From Salinivibrio proteolyticus (lineage in GTDB: Bacteria > Pseudomonadota > Gammaproteobacteria > Enterobacterales > Vibrionaceae): a stretch of 57,056 bases of DNA. The stretch lies in NCBI RefSeq assembly GCF_001996165.1, contig NZ_MUFP01000003.1:117532-174587 (forward strand), in the 5' to 3' direction. Within the stretch, counting starts at the first letter, position 1; the number at the start of each line of letters is the position of its first letter. This document shows, in pieces, positions 19,060 to 26,206 of the stretch. The notes below the pieces were generated by a model. It was not told where the DNA came from, did not search any database, and saw only the letters and a program-made list of their open reading frames with translations. The translations under genes and the position numbers were made by a program.

Positions 19060-20067
19060 TTATAAGATGTGATGCTTGATGGCGTCGTCTTTACGGCTTA
19101 AATAGTGGGTCGAGCGGATGCGGCGTATGGTGCGACATTGACCGCGTACCACCAGGGTTTCTGTAGTGGCCAGATCGCCTTGGCGACTAATGCCATCTAG
19201 CAGGTCTCCTTTGGTGATCCCAGTGGCGGCAAAGACAACGTTATCGCTGCTCGCCATGTCGGACAACGTCAGTACTTGGTGGGCTTGGATCCCCATTTCC
19301 TGGCAACGCGCTAATTCTTGCTCACCAAAAGCACGGTTTTCTGGGGTATCGTCTTTGACTTCATGGCGAGGGAGCAAACGTCCTTGCATGTCGCCGCCTA
19401 AGGCGCGAATAACAGCGGCTGACACCACACCTTCCGGCGCACCGCCAATGCCGACCATCACATCCACCTCGCTTTCCGGCATGCAGGTAAGAATTGAGGC
19501 GGCCACGTCGCCATCGGGAAAGGCGAAAACTCGGATCCCGCGTTGTTGCATAGTGGCGATGATGGCGTCATGGCGAGGCTTTGCCAAGGTGGCGACGACC
19601 AGCGTATCTAGGGTTTTACCTAGGGCGATGGCGATATTTTCTAAGTTCTCGAGCAGGGGCTTGTGAAGGTCAATGGCACCTTTGGCGCACGGTCCCACTA
19701 CCAGTTTTTCCATATACATATCCGGCGCTTTTAAGAAGCTACCTTTCTCGCCGGCGGCCAGTACTGCCAGGGCATTCGCTTGCCCCATGGCCGTCATGCG
19801 TGTGCCTTCAATCGGATCGACGGCAATATCGACCGCGTCGCCGCCCAAGCCGACTTGTTCGCCAATATAGAGCATCGGCGCGTCGTCAATTTCGCCCTCG
19901 CCAATCACAATTTCACCATCAATCTCGGTGAGGTTCAGTAGGGTGCGCATCACGGCAACGGCTGCACCATCCGCTGCATTTTTATCGCCACGGCCTAGCC
20001 ATTTATAACCGGCAAGGGCGGCGCCTTCGGTGACACGAGAGAAAGCCAGTGCGAGATCGCGTTTCAT
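19060..20067 (-). CDS. glpX: Class II fructose-1,6-bisphosphatase
   Basis: GlpX is a manganese-dependent phosphatase that converts fructose 1,6-bisphosphate to fructose 6-phosphate in gluconeogenesis. The 335 residues match the family. Motifs are VIGEGEIDDAPMLYIGE and VDPIEGTRMTAMG (metal and phosphate sites), IPDGDVAA-type FPDGDVAASILTCMP, and GIGGAPEGVVSAA. ATG 20067 has TTGGAG upstream and gives MKRDLALAFSRVTE, the family start; the frame is open upstream without similarity. In E. coli glpX is in glpFKX followed by fpr; here glpF and glpK are not adjacent but the glpX-fpr neighbourhood remains. Confidence 0.95.
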   Translation of the reverse strand: MKRDLALAFSRVTEGAALAGYKWLGRGDKNAADGAAVAVMRTLLNLTEIDGEIVIGEGEIDDAPMLYIGEQVGLGGDAVDIAVDPIEGTRMTAMGQANALAVLAAGEKGSFLKAPDMYMEKLVVGPCAKGAIDLHKPLLENLENIAIALGKTLDTLVVATLAKPRHDAIIATMQQRGIRVFAFPDGDVAASILTCMPESEVDVMVGIGGAPEGVVSAAVIRALGGDMQGRLLPRHEVKDDTPENRAFGEQELARCQEMGIQAHQVLTLSDMASSDNVVFAATGITKGDLLDGISRQGDLATTETLVVRGQCRTIRRIRSTHYLSRKDDAIKHHIL

Positions 20068-20369
20068 GAGTACTCCAAGATAAAAGCCACAAAAACTGGT
20101 CAGCCCAGTGAGCGCGCGCCAGTTTATCAGAAATAGAAAACGTTTGCGTGCGCCTGTGAGCAGGGGATATGTGGAAATACACGTCAGGGGGATCAGGAAT
20201 AACACCAAATATGCTGGATTTTTGTGCACTTGTGCGTTGGCAAGGCGCGAGAACAGTGGCAGTCTAGCGTGCGCTCGGTACAATAACAGCGGGGTGCACA
20301 ATCACGTTGCACGGGTTGCTGCTGATGTCAGTAGTAACGGGATCAATCGTCAGAAATAAGGTGGCCTTG
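20068..20369. other. Divergent glpX / zapB intergenic region (302 bp)
   Basis: No gene is seen. It should hold both divergent promoters. TAGAAAACGTTTGCGT at 20134-20149, close to glpX, resembles a LacI-family operator: its right half fits the PurR consensus fully and its left half has two mismatches. It could equally be a Cra- or CytR-type site or chance. Confidence 0.35.
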
Positions 20370-20612
20370 ATGTCATTGGAAGTATTAGAACAACTCGAAG
20401 CAAAAGTACAAATGGCGGTGGATACCATTTCGCTGCTGCAAATGGAAATCGAAGAGCTGAAAGAAAAGAATGACGCGCTAGAGCGTGATGCAGCCTCGGT
20501 GAAAGAAAGCCGTGAAAGCCTCGAGCAAGAAAACGCCAAACTGCGTGAAGAGCAAGAAGCGTGGCAAAACCGTATTCGTAGCTTGCTGGGCAAGATTGAG
20601 AACGTCGAATAA
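20370..20612 (+). CDS. zapB: Cell division protein ZapB
   Basis: ZapB is a small coiled-coil protein that joins the Z ring through ZapA and stabilises it. The 80 residues are almost wholly coiled coil with heptads of Leu, Val and Ile ([33 protein letters not shown]), close to the E. coli protein of about 80 residues. ATG 20370 is chosen because AAGG lies upstream and the preceding open codons show no family similarity. The neighbours glpX and rraA match the E. coli order rraA-zapB-glpFKX. Confidence 0.93.
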   Translation: MSLEVLEQLEAKVQMAVDTISLLQMEIEELKEKNDALERDAASVKESRESLEQENAKLREEQEAWQNRIRSLLGKIENVE

Positions 20613-20615
20613 ACA

Positions 20616-20642
20616 AAAACAGAGCCGATTGGCTCTGTTTTT
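20616..20642. terminator. Bidirectional terminator between zapB and rraA
   Basis: The stem ACAGAGCC / GGCTCTGT with a 4-base loop is preceded by an A-rich run and followed by T residues. It lies between convergent zapB and rraA. Confidence 0.87.
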
Positions 20643-20663
20643 CTATCCGCGTGAGGCGACGTA

Positions 20664-21182
20664 TTAGTCGTCGTCTTCCTCGTCATCAACGTCTACGCTG
20701 TCCATGGTGAGCGCGTCGGGTGAGAGGATCACGCCAGTCGTATCTGCATAGACATGATCGTCCGGGAGGAAAGTCACACCGCCAAAGTTGACGGGAACGT
20801 CGGTTTCCCCTGTGCCTTGTTCATCCGCGCCGACCGGAATCGATGCCAGTGCTTGAATACCGATATCAAGCTCATCAATAGTATCGACATCACGGACGCA
20901 GCCATACACAATCATACCTGCCCAATCGTTATCAGCAGCAAGCTGTGCAATTTCTCCATCAATTAACGCACGGCGCAGTGAGCCACCGCCATCAATCAAC
21001 ATGATCCGTTGCTGACCGTCTTGTTCAGCAAGCTCGCGGATAAGGCCATTATCCTCAAAGCATTTAACGGTTGTAATCTGGCCACCAAACGCACTGCGGC
21101 CCCCGTAAGAGCTAAACATTGGCTCCACGACATCCACTTGGTCAAGATACATGTCGCATAGTTCCGAGGTATTGTATTCCAT
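20664..21182 (-). CDS. rraA: Regulator of ribonuclease E activity A
   Basis: RraA is a trimeric protein that binds RNase E and restrains mRNA decay. It belongs to a fold once annotated as MenG methyltransferase, but it has no such activity. The 172 residues include [43 protein letters not shown] and [12 protein letters not shown]. The C-terminus is unusually acidic (eight Asp/Glu in the last nine residues). It lies downstream of menA on the same strand with about 120 bases between, as in E. coli. Confidence 0.94.
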   Translation of the reverse strand: MEYNTSELCDMYLDQVDVVEPMFSSYGGRSAFGGQITTVKCFEDNGLIRELAEQDGQQRIMLIDGGGSLRRALIDGEIAQLAADNDWAGMIVYGCVRDVDTIDELDIGIQALASIPVGADEQGTGETDVPVNFGGVTFLPDDHVYADTTGVILSPDALTMDSVDVDDEEDDD

Positions 21183-21301
21183 AGTCTAACTTCTTGTTGA
21201 GGCAGAAAAAGGCTGACAACATGCGGTTGCCAACAAGGCTAGTCCAAGTATAACGGGCCGATAAGGCTTTGCAATGCAAAAGGGGACAATCTGTGCCCTG
21301 A

Positions 21302-22207
21302 TTACACCAACAGCATACCGGTCATAAAAAGGCCATTGGTGACCAGCGCACAACGTACCATGTTTCCCATCATGGGGCGCAATGCGGTGGCGCTTGCGGC
21401 TTGATACACTTCACGTCCATGGCGAATCAATAAGGGAACGCCGGCGAGAAACAACCATCCCAGCCAAGCTTGGAAGGTGAGCGCGGCAAACAGCGAATAG
21501 CAAACGACAGCACTGGCAAGCAAAATCACATGATACTGACGACCGCGATGCGGGCCTAACCGCACCACAAGCGTATGTTTGCCACAGGCGCGATCGTTAT
21601 CAATGTCGCGTAGATTATTGATGTTGAGCACTCCCACTGCGAGTAAGCCGCATGCGGTGGCGGGGAGGATCACCAGCGAGTCAATGTGTCCGACTTGTAA
21701 ATAGTAGGTCCCGGCGACACCCAGCCAACCGAAAAACATCAACACGGAGAGATCCCCCAGCCCACGATAGCCATAGGGTTTATTGCCCACGGTGTAGGTA
21801 ATGGCCGCCACAATGGCCATGACACCGAGTAGCAGAAAACTGACGATATCAGTGGGTTGTTGGCAGGCAATGGCAATTAAACTGCCGCCACTGATGAGCG
21901 TGAGCAGTACGTTGAGGATGAGTGCACGCCGCATGGTGGCAACACTCACGTGTCCTGACTGAATGGCGCGCATTGGGCCAAGGCGCGCAGCGTTATCTGT
22001 CCCTTTCACCGCATCGCCATAATCATTGGCGAGGTTAGACAAAATCTGCAGTAATAACGCAGTGACCAAAGCCATGGCGCTAATCGACCAAGAAAGACGC
22101 CCTTGTGAGGCGGCGACCGCGCTGCCACATAAAATAGAGGTAATGGCAAGGGGCAAGGTCTTGGGCCGAGCGGCATCAAGCCAAATAGCTAAAGTGGATT
22201 GAGTCAT
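21302..22207 (-). CDS. menA: 1,4-dihydroxy-2-naphthoate octaprenyltransferase
   Basis: This UbiA-family membrane prenyltransferase attaches the isoprenoid tail in menaquinone synthesis. The 301 residues carry about eight to nine predicted membrane helices. The prenyl-diphosphate/Mg motif is NLANDYGDAVKGTD near residue 60-75, and the second Asp motif is NNLRDIDNDRACGK near 195-210. It sits between hslU and rraA, as in E. coli. The presence of menA implies anaerobic or microaerobic respiration through menaquinone. Confidence 0.94.
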   Translation of the reverse strand: MTQSTLAIWLDAARPKTLPLAITSILCGSAVAASQGRLSWSISAMALVTALLLQILSNLANDYGDAVKGTDNAARLGPMRAIQSGHVSVATMRRALILNVLLTLISGGSLIAIACQQPTDIVSFLLLGVMAIVAAITYTVGNKPYGYRGLGDLSVLMFFGWLGVAGTYYLQVGHIDSLVILPATACGLLAVGVLNINNLRDIDNDRACGKHTLVVRLGPHRGRQYHVILLASAVVCYSLFAALTFQAWLGWLFLAGVPLLIRHGREVYQAASATALRPMMGNMVRCALVTNGLFMTGMLLV

Positions 22208-22318
22208 ACAGACACTCTCGACGAAAAGACAATATCGCCATTATCGCTTAAGCGTGTAAGTGGGCAACGGGCAGGGTGAGGAAATTCGACTTCCGTTTGC
22301 GTCAGCGCAAACTTTTAT

Positions 22319-22345
22319 GCAAAAAAGGGCAGCGTTTGCTGCCCT
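22319..22345 (-). terminator. Intrinsic terminator after hslU
   Basis: The stem GGGCAGC / GCTGCCC with a 4-base loop is followed, on the minus strand, by six T residues. It ends the hslVU transcript 16 bases past the hslU stop and separates it from menA. Confidence 0.87.
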
Positions 22346-22360
22346 CGATATCGGTGTGGA

Positions 22361-23692
22361 TTAGAGAATAAAGCGGCTGAGATCTTCGTCATCCACCAGC
22401 TCTTCAAGGTGGCTACGCACGTACTCGGCATCCACTGTCACGCTTTGACCGGCGCGCTCGCTGGCTTCGTACGAGACGTTTTCCATTAAACGCTCCATCA
22501 GTGTATGCAGACGACGAGCACCGATGTTTTCGGTTTTCTCGTTCACGCGCCAAGCGGCAGAGGCGAGCTCATCGATACCACTTTCTTCAAACGCCAGATC
22601 AATTTCTTCGGTTTTCAGCAAGGCGGTATATTGCTGGGTGAGCGAGGCGTTTGGCTCGGTGAGGATACGCTTGAAGTCATGAGTTGATAGGGCTTCAAGC
22701 TCAACACGGATGGGCAGACGGCCTTGCAGCTCTGGGATCAGATCCGATGGACGTGACACTTGGAATGCGCCTGAGGCGATAAACAGGATATGATCAGTTT
22801 TGATCATGCCGTGTTTGGTCGAGACCGTACTGCCTTCCACTAACGGCAATAGATCACGTTGCACCCCTTCGCGCGATACGTCACCGCCGCTGGTGTTACC
22901 GGATTTACAAATCTTATCGATTTCATCAATAAAGACGATGCCATTGTTTTCCACCGCATGAATGGCTTGCTCTTTGATGTCATCATGATTGACCAGCTTG
23001 GCTGCTTCCTCTTCGGTCAACACCTTCATCGCGTCTTTGATTTTCATCTTGCGCTTTTTGGTGGTGTTGCCTGCCAAGTTTTGGAACATGCCTTGTAGCT
23101 GGTTGGTCATTTCTTCCATGCCGGGAGGCGACATAATCTCAACGCCCATTTGTGGAGCGGCAACGTCGACTTCTACTTCTTTATCGTCAAGTTTGCCTTC
23201 ACGCAGCTTTTTGCGGAAGTTTTGACGGGTTGAAGAGTCTTCCTGACTGGCTTCATTTTGCCCCCAAGCGTCACGGGCGGGTGGCAGCAAGATATCGAGG
23301 ATACGCTCTTCCGCTTGCTCTTCAGCACGGAATTTCACTTTCTCCATCGCTTGCTGTTGGGTCATGTTCATCGCCACATCCGCGAGATCGCGAATAATGG
23401 TTTCCACTTCTTTACCCACATAACCGACTTCGGTGAACTTGGTCGCTTCGACTTTAATGAAAGGCGCATTGGCAAGGCGTGCCAGACGGCGAGCAATCTC
23501 GGTTTTACCCACACCCGTCGGGCCAATCATAAGGATGTTTTTCGGCGTGACTTCCGCACGCAGATCTTCTGGCAGCTGCATACGGCGCCAGCGGTTACGC
23601 AGTGCGATCGCCACCGCACGTTTGGCTTTATCTTGGCCGATGATATGGCGGTCAAGCTCATGCACAATTTCGCGTGGAGTCATTTCAGACAT
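22361..23692 (-). CDS. hslU: ATP-dependent protease ATPase subunit HslU
   Basis: HslU (ClpY) is an AAA+ unfoldase that feeds substrates into the HslV peptidase and also acts as a chaperone. The 443 residues carry Walker [10 protein letters not shown], the pore loop region [13 protein letters not shown], an I-domain (about 110-240), Walker [10 protein letters not shown], sensor [12 protein letters not shown], and a C-terminus ending DLSRFIL whose last residues dock into HslV. It lies 11 bases after the hslV stop and forms the heat-shock operon hslVU. Confidence 0.97.
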   Translation of the reverse strand: MSEMTPREIVHELDRHIIGQDKAKRAVAIALRNRWRRMQLPEDLRAEVTPKNILMIGPTGVGKTEIARRLARLANAPFIKVEATKFTEVGYVGKEVETIIRDLADVAMNMTQQQAMEKVKFRAEEQAEERILDILLPPARDAWGQNEASQEDSSTRQNFRKKLREGKLDDKEVEVDVAAPQMGVEIMSPPGMEEMTNQLQGMFQNLAGNTTKKRKMKIKDAMKVLTEEEAAKLVNHDDIKEQAIHAVENNGIVFIDEIDKICKSGNTSGGDVSREGVQRDLLPLVEGSTVSTKHGMIKTDHILFIASGAFQVSRPSDLIPELQGRLPIRVELEALSTHDFKRILTEPNASLTQQYTALLKTEEIDLAFEESGIDELASAAWRVNEKTENIGARRLHTLMERLMENVSYEASERAGQSVTVDAEYVRSHLEELVDDEDLSRFIL

Positions 23693-23703
23693 GACAAATC
23701 CTG

Positions 23704-24231
23704 TTATTTACTCTCGAGTTCTTCGATGGTGTGATGCTGGTTGGTGAACACACAAATGTCACCAGCGATCGCGAGGGCTTTTTCGGCAATTTCTCGGGCG
23801 CCTAGCTCTGTATTTTCGAGCATGGCGACGGCGGCGGCTTGGGCAAAGTTGCCACCTGAGCCAATCGCAATGAGATCACGCTCAGGCTCAACCACATCGC
23901 CGTTACCAGTGATGATCAGTGACGCGGTTTCATCCGCCACCGCCAATAAGGCTTCGAGTCGGCGTAGGGCGCGATCGGTGCGCCATTCTTTGGCGAGTTC
24001 AACTGCCGCTTTGGTGAGATGGCCTTGATGCAATTCGAGTTTGCGTTCAAAGCGCTCAAATAGGGTGAAGGCATCCGCCGTACCGCCAGCAAAACCAGCT
24101 AATACTTGGCCGTTATATAAACGACGAACTTTGCGTGCATTGCCTTTCATGACAGTGTTACCAAGGGAGACTTGGCCATCGCCAGCAATGACCACTTTAC
24201 CTTCGCGGCGAACGGAGACGATTGTAGTCAC
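23704..24231 (-). CDS. hslV: ATP-dependent protease peptidase subunit HslV
   Basis: HslV (ClpQ) is a proteasome-like threonine peptidase forming a double hexameric ring. The 175 residues begin (M)TTIVSVRR, so Thr2 becomes the N-terminal nucleophile after Met removal. Lys in [12 protein letters not shown] and the [15 protein letters not shown] region are family hallmarks. The start codon is GTG with AGAGG upstream. A heat-shock-like promoter and a short palindrome precede it. Confidence 0.96.
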   Translation of the reverse strand: MTTIVSVRREGKVVIAGDGQVSLGNTVMKGNARKVRRLYNGQVLAGFAGGTADAFTLFERFERKLELHQGHLTKAAVELAKEWRTDRALRRLEALLAVADETASLIITGNGDVVEPERDLIAIGSGGNFAQAAAVAMLENTELGAREIAEKALAIAGDICVFTNQHHTIEELESK

Positions 24232-24250
24232 GGGAACCTCTTTGTTTGTT

Positions 24251-24264
24251 TCTGGTGCACCAGA
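24251..24264 (-). repeat. Palindrome in the hslVU 5' untranslated region
   Basis: TCTGGTGCACCAGA is a perfect 14-bp palindrome about 20 bases before the hslV start codon; as RNA it folds into a 5-bp stem with a 4-base loop. The E. coli hslVU leader also carries an inverted repeat that stabilises the mRNA; the sequence differs but the position is similar. Confidence 0.55.
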
Positions 24265-24281
24265 TGGGTGATTACCTTAAG

Positions 24282-24310
24282 AGTTTGGGCCGCGGACGAG
24301 GGTTTTCAAG
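24282..24310 (-). promoter_or_regulatory. Probable sigma-32 (heat-shock) promoter of hslVU
   Basis: On the minus strand CTTGAAA (24310-24304) is followed after 14 bases by CCCAAACT (24289-24282). This fits the RpoH consensus CTTGAAA / CCCCATnT in the -35 part and partly in the -10 part. The distance to hslV gives a leader of about 45 bases. Confidence 0.5.
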
Positions 24311-24349
24311 GGGAGCGGTAATATTTCCTCGCGCTGTCTTACCACCGAT

Positions 24350-24387
24350 GCACTACCGGTCCGACTCATAAAGCGGACCGGTAGTGC
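24350..24387. repeat. Perfect 14-bp inverted repeat between ftsN and hslV
   Basis: The arms GCACTACCGGTCCG and CGGACCGGTAGTGC flank a 10-base loop 12 bases past the ftsN stop. The stem is long and GC-rich but has no T-run on the ftsN side, so it is not a classical intrinsic terminator. It may protect or end the ftsN mRNA with a factor, or be a dispersed palindromic element. Confidence 0.6.
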
Positions 24388-24399
24388 AGGACAAACGGA

Positions 24400-24951
24400 T
24401 TATTCCCAATACCAGATGGCGCAGGGTTCGATACCCGCACGGCGTAGCATGTTGCGATCCCGCTCAGCTTGACGTTTACGCGGGTAGGGGCCGAGCACCA
24501 CACGGTACCACGCGCCTTTTTCGCCTTGGCTGACCTTGATTTGGCTTTCAAGACCTTGAAACGCAATCATCGCTTTACGCTCACTGGCTTGTTCGCGACT
24601 GCGATACGCGCCACATTGCATCAGATATGGACGGGTTGATTGGGGGATTTCCTTCGCTTCAACCTCTACCTTTTTGCTTTCCAGCTCTTCGATGTAGCTC
24701 CATTTTTCTTTGGGCTTTTCAGGCAAGGTGCTCTTCGGTTGCGGCTTCGCCGGCGCAGTGGGTTGCTGAGGTTGCGCTGGCGCCGGCGTATCGGTTTGGC
24801 TCAAAAGGTATAAACCATAGCCAAACGCGCCCACTAACGCGATCGCAAGCAGTGCCCATTTAAGTGGGAAACCTTTACGAGCCGGTGGTTGGCGACGGGA
24901 AGTTTTTTTGCGTGGCGCTTTGCCACGTTTGACGTAATCACGAGTTGCCAC
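24400..24951 (-). CDS. ftsN: Cell division protein FtsN
   Basis: FtsN is a late divisome protein that triggers septal peptidoglycan synthesis. The 183-residue product has a short basic cytoplasmic tail (TRDYVKRGK), one membrane helix (about 32-52), a Pro/Gln/Lys-rich periplasmic linker, and a C-terminal SPOR domain (about 105-180) that binds denuded glycan. Two Cys (in YLMQCGAY and PCAIWYW) match the disulfide pair of the E. coli SPOR domain. It is much shorter than the E. coli protein, mainly in the linker. The start is taken as GTG 24951 because it gives VATRDYVKRG, like E. coli MAQRDYVRR; TTG 24969 is the alternative. No good Shine-Dalgarno is visible. Confidence 0.85.
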   Translation of the reverse strand: MATRDYVKRGKAPRKKTSRRQPPARKGFPLKWALLAIALVGAFGYGLYLLSQTDTPAPAQPQQPTAPAKPQPKSTLPEKPKEKWSYIEELESKKVEVEAKEIPQSTRPYLMQCGAYRSREQASERKAMIAFQGLESQIKVSQGEKGAWYRVVLGPYPRKRQAERDRNMLRRAGIEPCAIWYWE

Positions 24952-24969
24952 AGCAAATAATCGAATCAA

Positions 24970-25001
24970 GAAGCCAGTAAAGCGCTCATGTTACTGGCTT
25001 C
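24970..25001 (-). repeat. Hairpin between cytR and ftsN
   Basis: Perfect 11-bp arms (GAAGCCAGTAA / TTACTGGCTTC) with a 10-base loop lie in the 71-base cytR-ftsN gap and end 19 bases before the chosen ftsN GTG. Only a weak T-rich stretch follows. It may be an imperfect cytR terminator or a structure controlling ftsN translation. Confidence 0.55.
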
Positions 25002-25022
25002 AACCCGTGCTGACTAGTCTTA

Positions 25023-26027
25023 CTATCGAGACGGGGGCGCGACACTCTCACGGATCACCAATTTGGCATCCAGTAAGCGAGAGCCGGCGTTCACATCTCG
25101 TCCGCGTAAGATACTGAGTAACATCAGCATTGCTTGACGACCAATGTCATAGCGAGGCTGTGATACCGTGGTAAGCGGTGGATCGCAGTACTCAGCGAAT
25201 TGAATGTCATCAAAGCCGACAATAGAAATATCTTGCGGCACACGCATGCCCAAGCGTTTTGCCTGCTGCATGGCACCCACTGCCATCACATCACAATGAC
25301 AGAATACAGCAGTGGGGGGTTCGGGCAGGGATAACAGGCTTGTCATGGCGCGAGCACCAGATGCAAAACTGAAATCCCCAGTCACACTGTAGGCGGGGTT
25401 AACCGTGATCCCAGCTCGGCGCAGTGCTTGCTGGTAGCCTTGGGTGCGGAACTGTGTCAGTGCCGTATGAGTTGCACCGGTAATGTTGGCAATACGGGTA
25501 TGCCCCACTTGGGTGAGGTAGTTGACTGCCTCGAACGCCGCGGTGAGGTTATCGATATGCACGGTGGGCAACTCGAGCTCTGGCGCATATTCACAGGCCA
25601 TCACCAAGGGGGGAAGATTTTTTTGCTCTGGCTTGCTGACATCAAATGGGACATCCGTGCCCAAGAGCAGCATGCCGTCGGCTTGCTTGGTAAAAACTAA
25701 ATTCACAAAGGAGTTTTCACGGTTTTGCTGCTGGGCACTGTCGCCAAGCAAGACCAAGTAGCCGTGTTCCATCGCCGCTTCTTCGATACCACGAATGATC
25801 TCACTAAAGTAGGGATCGCAGATATCCGGAATGATCGCGACAATGGTCTTAGACTCATTGCGGCGAAGATTGCGCGCGAGTGAATTGGGGGAATAGCCAG
25901 CTTCAACCACAGCCTGTTCGACCTTCTTTCGCGTGGATGCTGACACCTTTTCAGGGTTCATCAGTGCGCGCGAGACCGTGGCAGTAGATACACCGGCAAT
26001 GTGGGCAACGTCCTTCATTGTCGCCAT
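25023..26027 (-). CDS. cytR: LacI-family transcriptional regulator CytR
   Basis: CytR represses nucleoside uptake and catabolism genes together with CRP and is induced by cytidine. In Vibrio it is also linked to chitin response and competence. The 334 residues have the LacI HTH (about 4-25, MKDVAHIAGVSTATVSRALMN), a hinge, then a periplasmic-binding-protein-like core with VAIIPDICDPYFSEIIRGIE, LPTVHIDNLTAAFEAVNYL and PPTAVFCHCDVMAVGA. These segments are close to E. coli CytR. The gene order priA-cytR-ftsN matches E. coli. Confidence 0.93.
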   Translation of the reverse strand: MATMKDVAHIAGVSTATVSRALMNPEKVSASTRKKVEQAVVEAGYSPNSLARNLRRNESKTIVAIIPDICDPYFSEIIRGIEEAAMEHGYLVLLGDSAQQQNRENSFVNLVFTKQADGMLLLGTDVPFDVSKPEQKNLPPLVMACEYAPELELPTVHIDNLTAAFEAVNYLTQVGHTRIANITGATHTALTQFRTQGYQQALRRAGITVNPAYSVTGDFSFASGARAMTSLLSLPEPPTAVFCHCDVMAVGAMQQAKRLGMRVPQDISIVGFDDIQFAEYCDPPLTTVSQPRYDIGRQAMLMLLSILRGRDVNAGSRLLDAKLVIRESVAPPSR

Positions 26028-26206
26028 AATGACAGTCCTCTTGTTGTCTGAGTTAGTCAGATCAGTAAGTTATTCACTCCTCTGACCTGTCTAGGATGCG
26101 TCAATTTGCGAAGGTATTCTACCTAGGCTTGGCCCATATAAATACGAACAAGCTAACACTTATTGCAAAGAAACCGTGATCTACGTCGCTTTAATGCAAG
26201 GGAATG

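Noticed and set aside
19166-19666. A 166-codon frame opposite glpX
   Set aside because: It is rich in Ser, Arg and Pro as expected from reading a conserved gene backwards; no domain is seen.
21280-21310. Possible terminator at the end of menA
   Set aside because: The stem has a central mismatch, is short and overlaps the stop codon; too weak to list as a feature.
23258-23734. A 158-codon open frame on the plus strand opposite hslU and the end of hslV
   Set aside because: It is antisense to conserved hslU with composition typical of a shadow frame.
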